This document shows, one piece after another, positions 8,446 through 16,953 of a stretch of DNA of 64,000 nt; position 1 is the first letter of the stretch, and each line of letters begins with the position of its first letter. Source of the stretch: Aurantimicrobium sp. INA4 (lineage in GTDB: Bacteria > Actinomycetota > Actinomycetes > Actinomycetales > Microbacteriaceae); the NCBI RefSeq assembly GCF_027924525.1, contig NZ_AP027040.1:434001-498000 (forward strand). Direction: 5' to 3'. The position numbers were made by a program, and so were the translations under genes. The notes under the pieces were generated by a model, which saw only the letters and a program-made list of their open reading frames with translations, was not told the origin of the DNA and ran no database searches.

Positions 8446-9170
8446 GAGTGTTCTCCTCGGGTGAATGCCAGAGTGCGGGATGCCTCGAGCTGTGAGAGTG
8501 GACCGTTGTCCGATAAATCAATGGAGGTGTTGTAGCGATAGAGCTGGGGAGGGCGGTGTGGCGTACCGGCGAGGCGCTCGCCGGTGGGCACCACAGTTCC
8601 ACTGGCTTCGACCATGCGGCGGAAGTTGCCAGGATCTACAGGCTTGCGCAGAACCACTTCGTAGACTTCACGTAGCTGAGCAAGGGTGAAGGTTTCACCT
8701 AAGAAGCCGTGGGCAATGCGTGAGTATTCCAGCTTGGTGCGCAACCGCCACAGGGCGTATTCGACAATGAGGTTATGGTCAAAAGCTAGTTCGGGCAGGT
8801 CGTCGGCAGTGAACCACTGGACATTCTCGCTCTGTATTGCGCGATCTGCTTCGTCGCCGGCCACGAGTGCCCAGTAAACAATGGAGACAACGCGGTCATC
8901 GGGGGAGCGGTCAAGCTGGCCGAAGGCGTAGAGCTGTTCTAGATAGCGCGGCTCCAGTGCTGTCGTTTCCAACAGGGTGCGTGAGGCTGCCTGAGACAAG
9001 TCTTCATCCAAGTTCAATGGTCCGCCAGGCAGAGCCCATTGACCTTGGTAGGGCTCCCGAATACGCCGTACCAATGGAAGAACCAGCTCCGGTGTTCCCG
9101 AGCTGTGTGGACGCAACGCAAAGATCACCGTGGAGACGGCGAGGGAAACCTGGCTTTGCTCGGTTGACAT
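8442..9170 (-). CDS. nrtR: NrtR-type transcriptional repressor of NAD synthesis (Nudix + winged helix)
   Basis: 242 residues: an N-terminal Nudix domain (about 10-140) and a C-terminal winged-helix domain (about 150-225, FTLAQLREVYEVVL, DPGNFRRMVEASG) as in NrtR regulators. The Nudix box is degenerate: the expected REXXEE core reads RTLLET and the trailing Gly is replaced. This fits a protein that senses ADP-ribose or a related NAD metabolite without hydrolysing it. It is first in the operon nrtR-nadA-nadB-nadC-desulfurase and two palindromes lie just upstream, so autoregulation is likely. A GGAG sequence precedes the ATG closely. Confidence 0.88.
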   Translation of the reverse strand: MSTEQSQVSLAVSTVIFALRPHSSGTPELVLPLVRRIREPYQGQWALPGGPLNLDEDLSQAASRTLLETTALEPRYLEQLYAFGQLDRSPDDRVVSIVYWALVAGDEADRAIQSENVQWFTADDLPELAFDHNLIVEYALWRLRTKLEYSRIAHGFLGETFTLAQLREVYEVVLRKPVDPGNFRRMVEASGTVVPTGERLAGTPHRPPQLYRYNTSIDLSDNGPLSQLEASRTLAFTRGEHS

Positions 9171-9185
9171 AGCTCCAACTTTGTA

Positions 9186-9202
9186 AGAGTCAGGATGACT
9201 CT
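9186..9202 (-). promoter_or_regulatory. putative NrtR operator 1
   Basis: Perfect 7+3+7 palindrome AGAGTCA-GGA-TGACTCT, 16 bp upstream of the nrtR start. On the minus strand it contains TAGAGT, a plausible -10 hexamer, so a bound repressor would occlude the promoter. Assignment to NrtR rests on position and on sharing the GTCA-N3-TGAC core with a second copy nearby. Confidence 0.72.
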
Positions 9203-9215
9203 AAGTAAATCCATC

Positions 9216-9236
9216 TTAGTGTCATTCTGACTCAAA
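9216..9236 (-). promoter_or_regulatory. putative NrtR operator 2
   Basis: Imperfect palindrome with the same GTCA-N3-TGAC core (TTC in the centre) and matching flanking AA/TT. Its centre is 32 bp from that of operator 1, about three helical turns, so two dimers could sit on the same face of the DNA. Confidence 0.68.
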
Positions 9237-9371
9237 CGCGATGCCTTGTTTTCTACCTTCAACCCTGACTTGAGGCATCTTTGCTTTATCGGAAGTTTTC
9301 GCTCGTCTCGGTGGGAGCAAATAGGAAATACCGCCGTAGACTTGGCATAACAACTGAATATCGAGGTCAAT

Positions 9372-9560
9372 CGATCATTGCGGGAGAGTTCACCCTCGAG
9401 GTGAACACCGAAGGAGCAATCCTCCCCGACAATCTCTCAGGTACGCGTACCGCAGTGAACGGGCCACTCTGAAAAGAAGATGGTGGAACAACCATCTCGC
9501 CCACGGTGAAAACTGCCCTAGGTAGTGAAGCTCTCAGGCACAAATGACAGAGGGGGAGTT
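9372..9560 (+). promoter_or_regulatory. tandem glycine riboswitch (two aptamers) upstream of gcvT
   Basis: The gap of more than 300 bases before gcvT holds a glycine riboswitch. Aptamer 1 (about 9372-9471) has the conserved pieces GCGGGAGAG, ACACCGAAGGAGCAA, CCTCCCC, AATCTCTCAGGTA and a closing CACTCTG. After a short A-rich linker, aptamer 2 (about 9478-9560) has ACGGTGAAAACTG, GCTCTCAGGCA, ATGACAGAGGGGGAG. It precedes gcvT-gcvH-gcvP, the classical target, and should turn the operon on with glycine. No terminator hairpin is obvious between it and gcvT, so control may act at translation. The ORF 9281-9472 overlapping it is not a gene. Confidence 0.93.
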
Positions 9561-9594
9561 CCCTACGAAGGTTTCTAACCGATCGGAGAACTCA

Positions 9595-10734
9595 ATGTCT
9601 GATACACCTCGATACTCAACTCTGCACGCAGTGCATGAGTCACTCGGCGCAAGCTTCACTGACTTTGCAGGCTTCATGATGCCTGTTCGTTATGACAGTG
9701 ACCTCGCCGAGCACCACTCCGTGCGCACTGCTGCAGGTATCTTCGATATCTCCCACATGGCAGAAATCTCCATAACGGGCCCTGATGCAGGTGCGTTCTT
9801 GGACTACGCACTCGCCGGGAAGCTCTCAGCTTTGAACATCGGTCAGGCTAAGTACTCACTTCTTCTCAACGAAGCAGGAGGCATCATTGATGACCTCGTG
9901 ATCTATCGTTTGGGTGAGACGCACTGGTTGGTTGTAGCCAACGCAGGTAACCGTTTCCCCGCCGTAGAAGCACTCAACCACCGCACTGCAGGTTTTGACG
10001 TCAACGTCAAAGACGAAAGTGACGCAACCGCACTGATTGCAGTGCAGGGACCCAACTCACTCGACATTCTCTTGCACACGGTTGGTCTCGAGCTTTCTGC
10101 TGAAGCGCAAGATCGCCCAGAAAACACCTTGGAGACACTCAAGTACTACTGGTCTTTGCCCGCAGTGTTCTTGGGTAACCCTGTCCTGATCGGACGTACC
10201 GGATACACCGGCGAAGATGGTTTCGAACTTTATGTCGACGTTCAGCACGCCGCCGCATTGTGGAATGCTCTCATGGTTGCCGGCGAAGGGCGTGGACTTG
10301 TTCCTACCGGTCTTGCGTGCCGCGACACTCTCCGTCTGGAAGCAGGTATGCCTCTCTACGGCCACGAGCTCAACCTCACCACCGCTCCAGTTCAAGCAGG
10401 CCTGGGAAAGGTCGTTGCCCTCTCCAAAGAAGGCGACTTTGTTGGCCGTGCCGCAGCAGAAAAGGGTGTCGCCGCTGACGCACCCGTGCTGGTGGGTCTG
10501 GTTGGTGAAGGCAAGCGTGCTGCGCGAGCAGACTACGAGGTCTATTCCGGTGAAAACAAGGTCGGCGTGATTACCTCAGGTGCTCTTTCACCCACCCTGG
10601 AATACCCCATTGCCATGGCTTTTGTTGACCCCTCTGTCTCCGAGATTGGCACCGTCATCGATGTGGATATCCGAGGCACTCGTCTTCCCTATACCGTTAC
10701 CGCTTTACCGTTTTACAGCAGAAAGAAGAACTAA
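9595..10734 (+). CDS. gcvT: glycine cleavage system T protein (aminomethyltransferase)
   Basis: 379 residues from the ATG at 9595, which has GGAG eight bases upstream. An in-frame ATG at 9544 lies inside the riboswitch. GcvT features: N-terminal [33 protein letters not shown], the folate-site region, [14 protein letters not shown] and [18 protein letters not shown]. It transfers the methylene group from the aminomethyl-lipoyl H protein to tetrahydrofolate, releasing ammonia. It is the first gene of the gcvT-H-P operon under glycine riboswitch control. Confidence 0.96.
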   Translation: MSDTPRYSTLHAVHESLGASFTDFAGFMMPVRYDSDLAEHHSVRTAAGIFDISHMAEISITGPDAGAFLDYALAGKLSALNIGQAKYSLLLNEAGGIIDDLVIYRLGETHWLVVANAGNRFPAVEALNHRTAGFDVNVKDESDATALIAVQGPNSLDILLHTVGLELSAEAQDRPENTLETLKYYWSLPAVFLGNPVLIGRTGYTGEDGFELYVDVQHAAALWNALMVAGEGRGLVPTGLACRDTLRLEAGMPLYGHELNLTTAPVQAGLGKVVALSKEGDFVGRAAAEKGVAADAPVLVGLVGEGKRAARADYEVYSGENKVGVITSGALSPTLEYPIAMAFVDPSVSEIGTVIDVDIRGTRLPYTVTALPFYSRKKN

Positions 10735-10736
10735 TC

Positions 10737-11108
10737 ATGGCTAACCCCTCACACCTCAAATACACCGAAGAGCACGAGTGGCTCGACATTAACGGTGACA
10801 GTGCCACCGTTGGCATCACCGCGTATGCGGCTGAGAAGCTCGGCGATGTTGTTTATGTTGAACTTCCCAAGGTTGGTTCCTCCATCAACGCCGGAACTGT
10901 AGTTGGAGAGATCGAGTCCACCAAGAGTGTTGGCGAACTTTACGCTCCTGCATCAGGAACAGTCGTCGAGGTTAACGACGCTGTCGTTGCAAGCCCAGAA
11001 TTGGTCAACGAAGACCCATTCGGTGCTGGTTGGTTGATCAAGATCAGTATCACTGACTTACCTGCACTGCTTGAGGCTGACGCTTACACCGCGCTTACCG
11101 GCGAATAA
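10737..11108 (+). CDS. gcvH: glycine cleavage system H protein
   Basis: 123 residues, a typical length. Motifs: YTEEHEWLD near the N-terminus, [19 protein letters not shown], and the lipoylation site [14 protein letters not shown] with Lys63 as the lipoyl-bearing residue. It shuttles the aminomethyl group between GcvP, GcvT and the L protein. It starts three bases after gcvT ends. The lipoate-attachment enzymes and dihydrolipoamide dehydrogenase are not in this window. Confidence 0.96.
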   Translation: MANPSHLKYTEEHEWLDINGDSATVGITAYAAEKLGDVVYVELPKVGSSINAGTVVGEIESTKSVGELYAPASGTVVEVNDAVVASPELVNEDPFGAGWLIKISITDLPALLEADAYTALTGE

Positions 11109-11114
11109 TTCGTC

Positions 11115-11130
11115 GCTACCTTTTGGTAGC
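11115..11130 (+). other. small stem-loop between gcvH and gcvP
   Basis: A 6-bp perfect stem (GCTACC / GGTAGC) with a TTTT loop in the 71-bp gcvH-gcvP spacer. There is no T-run after it, so it is not a terminator. It may be an mRNA processing or stability element; chance is also possible. Confidence 0.35.
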
Positions 11131-11179
11131 CCCCGCACCACTCTCAAATAGCCCTGCCCTTTTCACGCAAGGAACATAC

Positions 11180-14080
11180 ATGTCGAACGCGTTCGTCAAC
11201 CGCCACATCGGAACAGATTCTTCTGCTCAAGCACACATGCTTAAGCAGTTGGGATATGACAGCATTGAGCAGCTCATTGAGGCTGCTATCCCTGAGTCCA
11301 TTCACGTGGACCAGTTCCGTGCTGCGGGTTCTTCACTACTTCCAGAACCTGCCACCGAACGTGAAGCACTGGCTGAACTGCGTGAGTTGGCGTCGAAGAA
11401 CACCGTTCGTCGCTCACTCATTGGTCAGGGCTATTACGACACCATTACTCCTGCAGTGATTAAGCGCAATGTTCTGGAGAACCCCAGCTGGTACACCGCG
11501 TACACCCCGTACCAGCCTGAAATCTCGCAGGGTCGTTTGGAAGCCATCATCAACTTCCAGACCATGGTGACTGACCTCACTGGCCTGTCCACTGCGAACG
11601 GTTCCATGCTGGATGAGTCGACTTCTGCTGTAGAGGCCATGCTGCTGGCACGTCGCTCCTCCAAAGTGCAGTCCAATGTGTTTGTTGTTGACTCTGATGT
11701 CTTGCCACAAACCAAGAGCCTCATTGCTGGTCGTGTTGGTGCTGTGGATATCGAGGTCGTGGAACTGGATCTCGCCTCCGGCGCACAGCTGCCCGAGGCT
11801 TTTGGTGTGCTCATTCAATACCCCGGAGCCTCGGGTCGTATTTGGGACCCCAGTGATGTCATCGCCAAGGCTAAGGAAGCAGGTGCTGTCACCATCGTGG
11901 CAGCAGACCTGCTGGCACTAACTCTCATTACATCCCCTGCAGAATTGGGTGCTGACGTTGCTGTGGGTTCCTCACAGCGCTTTGGCGTTCCGCTGGGCTT
12001 TGGTGGGCCACACGCCGGTTACCTCGCTGTTCGTGAGGGTCTTGAGCGCAGCATGCCCGGTCGTCTCGTCGGTGTTTCGCTCGATGCCAACGGTGAGCCT
12101 GCATACCGTTTGACTCTGCAAGCTCGTGAGCAGCACATCCGTCGCGATAAGGCGACCTCCAACATTTGTACCGCACAGGTTCTGCTTGCTGTGATGGCCG
12201 GCATGTATGCCGTGTACCACGGTCCAGAAGGCCTCAAGGAAATCGCTACCCAGGTGCACGAGCGTGCAACCGCTTTGGCAGCGATTCTTCGTGCCGGCGG
12301 TGTCCAGGTCGCACACGAGAACTTCTTTGACACTCTCACCGTGTCAGTTCCTGGCAAGGCTCAGGCCATCTTTGATTCTGCCAAGCAGGGTGGTTTCTTG
12401 CTCAACCTCGTTGATGCAGACACTCTCTCCATTTCGGTGGATGAAACCACCACCCCAGGTGAGGTGGAAACTGTCGCTGGCTTCTTCGGCGCTGACGCTG
12501 CTTACGAAGCAGTTGCCGCTGCTGTTCCCGCCAAGCTAGTTCGTACCTCGAGCTACCTTGAGCACCCTGTGTTCAACACACACCGAAGCGAAACCAGCAT
12601 GATGCGCTACCTCAAGCGTCTTGCGGACTTCGACTACGCCCTCGATCGCGGCATGATTCCTCTGGGATCGTGCACAATGAAGCTCAACTCGGCTACCGAA
12701 ATGGAAGCAGTGACCTGGCCCGAGTTTGGCGGATTGCACCCCTTTGCACCTGCTGATGATGTAGCTGGATATGTTGAGATGATTGCTCAGCTGGAGAAGT
12801 GGCTCATTGACCTCACCGGGTACAACACCATCTCTCTCCAGCCCAACGCTGGAAGCCAGGGAGAGCTTGCCGGATTGCTTGCTATTCGCGGATACCACCT
12901 GGCTAATGGGGACACTCAGCGCACCATCTGTTTGATTCCTTCCAGTGCACACGGAACCAACGCGGCATCTGCAGTTCTTGCAGGCATGAGCGTGGTTGTT
13001 GTTGCTTGTGACGAGGTTGGAAACGTTGACCTCGATGATCTGCGGGCAAAGATCGCCGAGCACGGCGACAAGCTAGCCGCGCTCATGATTACCTACCCTT
13101 CCACTCACGGTGTCTACGAGCACGCTGTGCTCGACATCACTGCAGCTGTTCACGCAGCTGGTGGCCAGGTTTATGTTGATGGTGCAAACCTCAATGCAAT
13201 GACCGGGTTTGCTCGCTTTGGTGACTTTGGTGGTGACGTCTCTCACCTGAACCTGCACAAGACCTTCTGTATTCCTCACGGTGGTGGTGGCCCCGGTGTT
13301 GGACCAGTTGCAGCCAAGGCGCACCTTGCACCCTATCTGCCCAGCCACTTTGCTATCCAGAACCCACACCACGTGCTCGTTGAAGATGGCAAGGTCACCA
13401 CGGTTACACACGATGGTGTTCAGATCTCGGCAGCTCCCTATGGTTCACCGAGCATCTTGCCTATCTCCTGGGCATATGTGCGCATGATGGGTGAAGAGGG
13501 CATCCGCCAAGCAACAGCGTCTGCTGTGTTGGCTGCAAACTACATCTCTCAGCGTTTGGCGCCGTATTTCCCCACTCTCTACACCGGAGATAACGGTCTT
13601 GTCGCTCACGAGTGCATTCTGGATATCCGTCCTCTGACGGCGGAGACTGGTGTGACAGTGGATGACGTAGCCAAGCGTTTGGTGGACTTTGGCTTCCACG
13701 CTCCCACGATGAGCTTCCCTGTTGCGGGAACTCTCATGATTGAGCCCACCGAATCTGAGGACCTCGAAGAGATCGAGCGTTTCATCAATGCCATGATCAC
13801 CATTAAGGCAGAGGCAGATGCTGTTCTTGCAGGCGAGTGGCCAGCTGATGACAACCCTTTGCACAACGCGCCTCACACTGCAGCGTCGATTGCTGGTGAG
13901 TGGAACCACCCTTACTCGCGAGAGAAGGCTGCCTACCCCTTTGCTGAGGGTCTGGATGCCGTTACTCGAACGATGCGCGTGCGCAGCAAATACTGGGCAC
14001 CAGTTCGTCGTGTTGATAACGCTTACGGTGACCGTAACCTCGTGTGTTCATGCCCACCGCCTGAGGCATTCGAAAACTAA
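11180..14080 (+). CDS. gcvP: glycine dehydrogenase (decarboxylating), P protein
   Basis: 966 residues, the size of the single-chain (alpha plus beta fused) form. The start at 11180 has a strong AAGGA site six bases upstream; an in-frame TTG at 11123 would add 19 unconserved residues. N-terminus [17 protein letters not shown] is typical. The C-terminal PLP domain carries DGANLNAM and [17 protein letters not shown] with Lys694 as the Schiff-base lysine. It decarboxylates glycine and loads the aminomethyl group onto GcvH. Last gene of the gcv operon, followed by a strong terminator. Confidence 0.97.
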   Translation: MSNAFVNRHIGTDSSAQAHMLKQLGYDSIEQLIEAAIPESIHVDQFRAAGSSLLPEPATEREALAELRELASKNTVRRSLIGQGYYDTITPAVIKRNVLENPSWYTAYTPYQPEISQGRLEAIINFQTMVTDLTGLSTANGSMLDESTSAVEAMLLARRSSKVQSNVFVVDSDVLPQTKSLIAGRVGAVDIEVVELDLASGAQLPEAFGVLIQYPGASGRIWDPSDVIAKAKEAGAVTIVAADLLALTLITSPAELGADVAVGSSQRFGVPLGFGGPHAGYLAVREGLERSMPGRLVGVSLDANGEPAYRLTLQAREQHIRRDKATSNICTAQVLLAVMAGMYAVYHGPEGLKEIATQVHERATALAAILRAGGVQVAHENFFDTLTVSVPGKAQAIFDSAKQGGFLLNLVDADTLSISVDETTTPGEVETVAGFFGADAAYEAVAAAVPAKLVRTSSYLEHPVFNTHRSETSMMRYLKRLADFDYALDRGMIPLGSCTMKLNSATEMEAVTWPEFGGLHPFAPADDVAGYVEMIAQLEKWLIDLTGYNTISLQPNAGSQGELAGLLAIRGYHLANGDTQRTICLIPSSAHGTNAASAVLAGMSVVVVACDEVGNVDLDDLRAKIAEHGDKLAALMITYPSTHGVYEHAVLDITAAVHAAGGQVYVDGANLNAMTGFARFGDFGGDVSHLNLHKTFCIPHGGGGPGVGPVAAKAHLAPYLPSHFAIQNPHHVLVEDGKVTTVTHDGVQISAAPYGSPSILPISWAYVRMMGEEGIRQATASAVLAANYISQRLAPYFPTLYTGDNGLVAHECILDIRPLTAETGVTVDDVAKRLVDFGFHAPTMSFPVAGTLMIEPTESEDLEEIERFINAMITIKAEADAVLAGEWPADDNPLHNAPHTAASIAGEWNHPYSREKAAYPFAEGLDAVTRTMRVRSKYWAPVRRVDNAYGDRNLVCSCPPPEAFEN

Positions 14081-14082
14081 GG

Positions 14083-14117
14083 TTGAGCCCCTCGAAAGAG
14101 GGGCTCAATTCATTTTG
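14083..14117 (+). terminator. rho-independent terminator of the gcv operon
   Basis: Perfect 11-bp stem TTGAGCCCCTC / GAGGGGCTCAA with a GAAA tetraloop (14083-14108), followed by AATTCATTTT. It starts two bases after the gcvP stop codon. Confidence 0.9.
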
Positions 14118-14183
14118 CGACACGATTAAAAATTAACGATATATCGCTGTAAGCTGAGAATGTTCTACCAATATGGTGACGCC

Positions 14184-14217
14184 AAGCCTCAAAGTAGGGG
14201 TTAGGACTTTGAGGCTT
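14184..14217 (+). promoter_or_regulatory. 12-bp perfect inverted repeat in the rhodopsin leader
   Basis: Left arm 14184-14195 (AAGCCTCAAAGT) pairs exactly with right arm 14206-14217 around a ten-base loop, AGGGGTTAGG. It sits between the gcv terminator and the rhodopsin start, 44 bp before the ATG. Only three T follow, so a simple terminator is unlikely. It could be an RNA leader structure, an attenuator or a regulator-binding palindrome. The loop AGGGG resembles a ribosome-binding sequence. Confidence 0.65.
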
Positions 14218-14261
14218 TCCGCCGCCATTAGTACGTCTCACTAATGGAAGGTTCCACCCCA

Positions 14262-15053
14262 ATGAATAATCTGTCCGAACTGTTGACTGATACCCAGTTC
14301 AACATTGTTTTCAACATGCTCTCGCTGGGTATTGCCAGCATGTTGTTCACTACGTTCTTCCTGGTATTAGCCAGAGATCGTGTGCTCCCGCGTTATCGTC
14401 TCGCAGTCCTCATCTCTGCAACAGTGACAGGCATTGCCGCCTATCACTACTTCAGAATGTTCGACTCGTTCAACCACGCATTCTCATCACTCGATGGTGC
14501 AATGAACAATGCAGCTGTCTACAACGTGGGTTACCGCTACGTTGACTGGCTGCTGACCGTTCCGTTGCTTCTGATGGAAATTGTTGCCGTCCTAGCACTG
14601 ACCAGACAGCTCCAGAGCTCACTGCTCAAGCGCCTGGTGCCTGCGGCAGCACTGATGATTGTTCTTGGATATCCCGGAGACGCCAAGCTTGACATCTGGG
14701 GTATTGCTCCATCTGTCTGGGGTCTGCTCTCCACCATCCCCTTCCTCTACATCCTGTATGTGCTCTTCATCGAGCTCAGCAAGAGCCTGGTTCGCCAGTC
14801 TGCAGGAGTGCAGAAGAAGATCAAGCAGCTTCGTCTTTTGCTGATCGCAACCTGGGGCGTTTACCCCATCGCCTTCATCTTCGCGATGAACAGCGATGGT
14901 TTCGTAGCTGACCAGTTTGTCGCTCGCGAAGTTGGATACACCATCGCCGACATCCTGGCGAAGTGTTTGTTCGGTCTGCTCATCTTCTCGATTGCTCGCA
15001 TGAAGTCCGCAGAGGACGATGCAGAGTTCGCGAAGACTGAGTTCCGCGACTAA
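14262..15053 (+). CDS. light-driven proton-pumping rhodopsin (xanthorhodopsin/actinorhodopsin-like)
   Basis: 263 residues from the ATG at 14262 (GGAAGG ten bases upstream; an ATG at 14244 would add six residues without a ribosome site). Seven hydrophobic helices. Helix C reads YRYVDWLLTVPLLLME: Arg92, Asp95 (proton acceptor), Thr99 and Glu106 (donor), the DTE pattern of outward proton pumps. His62 matches the conserved helix-B His paired with the acceptor. Helix G has Asp230 and Lys234 (retinal Schiff base). Leu103 at the spectral-tuning site suggests green absorption. Gly154 in SVWGLLSTIPF matches the glycine that opens the carotenoid-antenna fenestration in xanthorhodopsin. A monocistronic unit between two terminators. 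Retinal synthesis genes are not in the window. Confidence 0.95.
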   Translation: MNNLSELLTDTQFNIVFNMLSLGIASMLFTTFFLVLARDRVLPRYRLAVLISATVTGIAAYHYFRMFDSFNHAFSSLDGAMNNAAVYNVGYRYVDWLLTVPLLLMEIVAVLALTRQLQSSLLKRLVPAAALMIVLGYPGDAKLDIWGIAPSVWGLLSTIPFLYILYVLFIELSKSLVRQSAGVQKKIKQLRLLLIATWGVYPIAFIFAMNSDGFVADQFVAREVGYTIADILAKCLFGLLIFSIARMKSAEDDAEFAKTEFRD

Positions 15054-15063
15054 GCACCACATC

Positions 15064-15103
15064 AGAAAAGGCAGGTCCCCTATCGGGGGCCTGCCTTTTC
15101 TCT
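15064..15103 (+). terminator. rho-independent terminator of the rhodopsin gene
   Basis: A long stem (GAAAAGGCAGG-CCCC pairing with GGGG-CCTGCCTTTTC, one mismatch) with a TATC loop and a T-rich 3' arm. The -10 hexamer of the next gene starts at the next base, 15104. Confidence 0.88.
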
Positions 15104-15109
15104 TATGCT
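15104..15109 (+). promoter_or_regulatory. -10 hexamer TATGCT, leaderless start of the isochorismatase-like gene
   Basis: TATGCT followed by exactly six bases and the ATG at 15116. No ribosome-binding site can fit. It directly abuts the rhodopsin terminator. Confidence 0.6.
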
Positions 15110-15115
15110 CGAGAC

Positions 15116-15661
15116 ATGACAAAGAATGCACTGATTGTGGTTGATGTTCAGCAAGGCTTTGACGACCCCCGCAACGGTCCTAGAAATAACCCACACTGTG
15201 AAGACAACGTTCGTGCGTTGTTGAATCAATGGCGTTCTTCGGGCCAACCTGTCGTTCTAGTGCGTCATGACTCCATTAAGCAGGGATCTCCGTTGGCTCC
15301 CGGTCAAGCCGGTAATGACCTCAAACCCGGTATTGATGGCCCACATGACCTCTTCGTCACCAAGACGGTCAACTCCGCCTTCTATGGCACCCCAGATTTG
15401 GATGCGTGGCTAAAGAAAGAAAACATCAATGCCATAACTGTCTGCGGAATTATGACGAATTTCTGCTGCGAAACTACCGCACGCATGGGCGGAAACCTGG
15501 GTTACGACGTGACCTTTGTGTTGGATGCCACGCATACTTTCGACAAGAAGGACATCGACGGCAACATCATCCCTGCTGAGGAGGTCGCACGTATGACAGC
15601 AGCAAACCTGCATGGTGAATTTGCTACCGTGAAATCAACCGCGGAGGTGTTGGCAGGCTAA
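15116..15661 (+). CDS. isochorismatase-family cysteine hydrolase
   Basis: 181 residues. The catalytic triad of the family is visible: Asp10 (LIVVDVQQGF), Lys83 (VTKTVNSAF) and Cys117 in GIMTNFCCETTAR. Such enzymes hydrolyse nicotinamide, ureidoacrylate, N-carbamoylsarcosine or similar amides; the substrate cannot be read from the sequence. The nicotinamidase metal-site pattern is not evident. Probably a leaderless transcript. Its stop shares CTAA with the stop of the convergent TetR gene, which might regulate it or not. Confidence 0.9.
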   Translation: MTKNALIVVDVQQGFDDPRNGPRNNPHCEDNVRALLNQWRSSGQPVVLVRHDSIKQGSPLAPGQAGNDLKPGIDGPHDLFVTKTVNSAFYGTPDLDAWLKKENINAITVCGIMTNFCCETTARMGGNLGYDVTFVLDATHTFDKKDIDGNIIPAEEVARMTAANLHGEFATVKSTAEVLAG

Positions 15662-16260
15662 GTGAGAATAGCTTTGTCGATCACGCGCATGATCAAATCA
15701 ATCCATGCCTCGGTGTTCACCTTCTCAGGTGCGATGTCGTCGACGACTCGACCAACGGTGTAGGCCTGAACAAAAACTGCTGCTGCACGAGCGTCAACTT
15801 CGTTAGACATCCAACCCTTGTTTTGAGCTTCAACAAAAACGTCCGTGAAGGCGTCGGTGAGACGTTGTTGCTCTACTCCCAGGGCATCGTGGAATCGAGG
15901 GCTGCTGTAGGTCAAACCCGCAGCTCGGGCACGCTCGAGACGGAAACGAAAACGTGATTGGTCTTGGTCAAAATCGTTGACTTTACGCAAAGAAGCAAGA
16001 AGCTCATCGCGGGAACTAGCAACGGCAAGAATGGAGGCAAGCTGGTCAATTGTGGCATCCACGTTTTTGCTGAACCGAGAGATGAGGGCAGCCTCGAGTA
16101 GATCTTCAAAATCCTCGAAGTGGTGATACAGCGATCCCTTGGAAACACCACTGGTATTCAGTACCTGGTCTGCTGTGATGTGTTCAGGGTCTGAACCATC
16201 CAACAGCTCAGCCATCGTCTCGATGAGACGGTCGCGAGTGGGGTGGGAGGTTTTAGCCAT
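15658..16260 (-). CDS. TetR family transcriptional regulator
   Basis: 200 residues. An N-terminal helix-turn-helix (about 10-56) reads RDRLIETMAELL, then ITADQVLNTSGVSKGSLYHHF and EDFEDLLEAAL, the TetR signature. The C-terminal helical ligand domain is divergent, so the effector is unknown. TAGAAT lies five bases before the ATG, suggesting its own nearly leaderless promoter. It lies downstream of the lipoprotein genes on the same strand and overlaps the convergent hydrolase gene by four bases. Confidence 0.9.
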   Translation of the reverse strand: MAKTSHPTRDRLIETMAELLDGSDPEHITADQVLNTSGVSKGSLYHHFEDFEDLLEAALISRFSKNVDATIDQLASILAVASSRDELLASLRKVNDFDQDQSRFRFRLERARAAGLTYSSPRFHDALGVEQQRLTDAFTDVFVEAQNKGWMSNEVDARAAAVFVQAYTVGRVVDDIAPEKVNTEAWIDLIMRVIDKAILT

Positions 16261-16311
16261 AGTTAATTCTAGGCGTAATGTCTCCCTGAATAATTGGACG
16301 AAAGGTATTGA

Positions 16312-16869
16312 TTACTGTGCTGCGGCAGGCTCTTTCGCATTGTCAAAAAGCTTGCGTGCCTCGTCACTGATGCCGTAAGAACTCACCACAATTTGGGGGA
16401 GAGTTGAGCCGGTTGCTTTTCCGGAAATAACCGAGGTCATCAGCAAGTCATCTTTGGTGTGAAGCTCAATACGAAATTCATTGCCTGTAATCGTGAAGAT
16501 GTTGTCGCTGAGCTTGAACTCAGCATCCTTCAAGACGTCAGAGGAGAGAAGTTTCTTCAACGACGTTATTGATATCGCCGACTTCTCGCCAAAAACCGGC
16601 TCGGAATTGTTGGCAAGGTTAGCTGTCACCACTTGCTTACCCTCAGGCGCAGCGGGGTCATAAATCAGCACGAATTCATTGGAACCTACGGAGAGAGTCT
16701 CCGTGCCACCCTCTGCAGTGAATTTCTTGATGGAGTTATCAACTACTGCTGTGGCGGCATCACGGGCGGCATTTCCAGACATGTTCCTGTTGTCTGTGAT
16801 ACTGCAGGCGGACAATACTGCAGTTAGCAGGAGTGAAACCAGCGCAGCACCAATAAATCGCTTAGACAT
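16312..16869 (-). CDS. lipoprotein, paralogue A of a tandem pair
   Basis: 185 residues from the ATG at 16869. Lys-Arg then a hydrophobic core and the lipobox LSAC put the lipidated Cys at residue 22, so it should be anchored to the outer face of the membrane. The mature part has a conserved GGTETLSVGSNEFVLIYDP / APEGKQVV region and ends EPAAAQ. It is collinear along its whole length with the neighbouring 185-residue protein. TAAGGT seven bases before the ATG suggests a leaderless transcript. I do not recognise the family; no enzyme motif is seen. Confidence 0.8.
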   Translation of the reverse strand: MSKRFIGAALVSLLLTAVLSACSITDNRNMSGNAARDAATAVVDNSIKKFTAEGGTETLSVGSNEFVLIYDPAAPEGKQVVTANLANNSEPVFGEKSAISITSLKKLLSSDVLKDAEFKLSDNIFTITGNEFRIELHTKDDLLMTSVISGKATGSTLPQIVVSSYGISDEARKLFDNAKEPAAAQ

Positions 16870-16953
16870 AGGCTCAACCTTATCGACTCTCTGTGTTTGT
16901 TCTGCTGTGAACATCCTGAAGAAGTTCATGCAGAACCTAAATCTTTCTGAGAG

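Noticed and set aside
9240..9279. GATGCCT / AGGCATC inverted repeat between nrtR and gcvT
   Set aside because: The arms are 26 bases apart and no regulator or RNA model fits; may be chance.
9281..9472. 63-codon ORF upstream of gcvT
   Set aside because: It coincides with the first glycine riboswitch aptamer and its conserved bases; no protein family is recognisable.
11123..11179. Extended TTG start for gcvP
   Set aside because: The ATG at 11180 has a strong AAGGA site and the conserved N-terminus; the extension is not conserved and spans a small hairpin.
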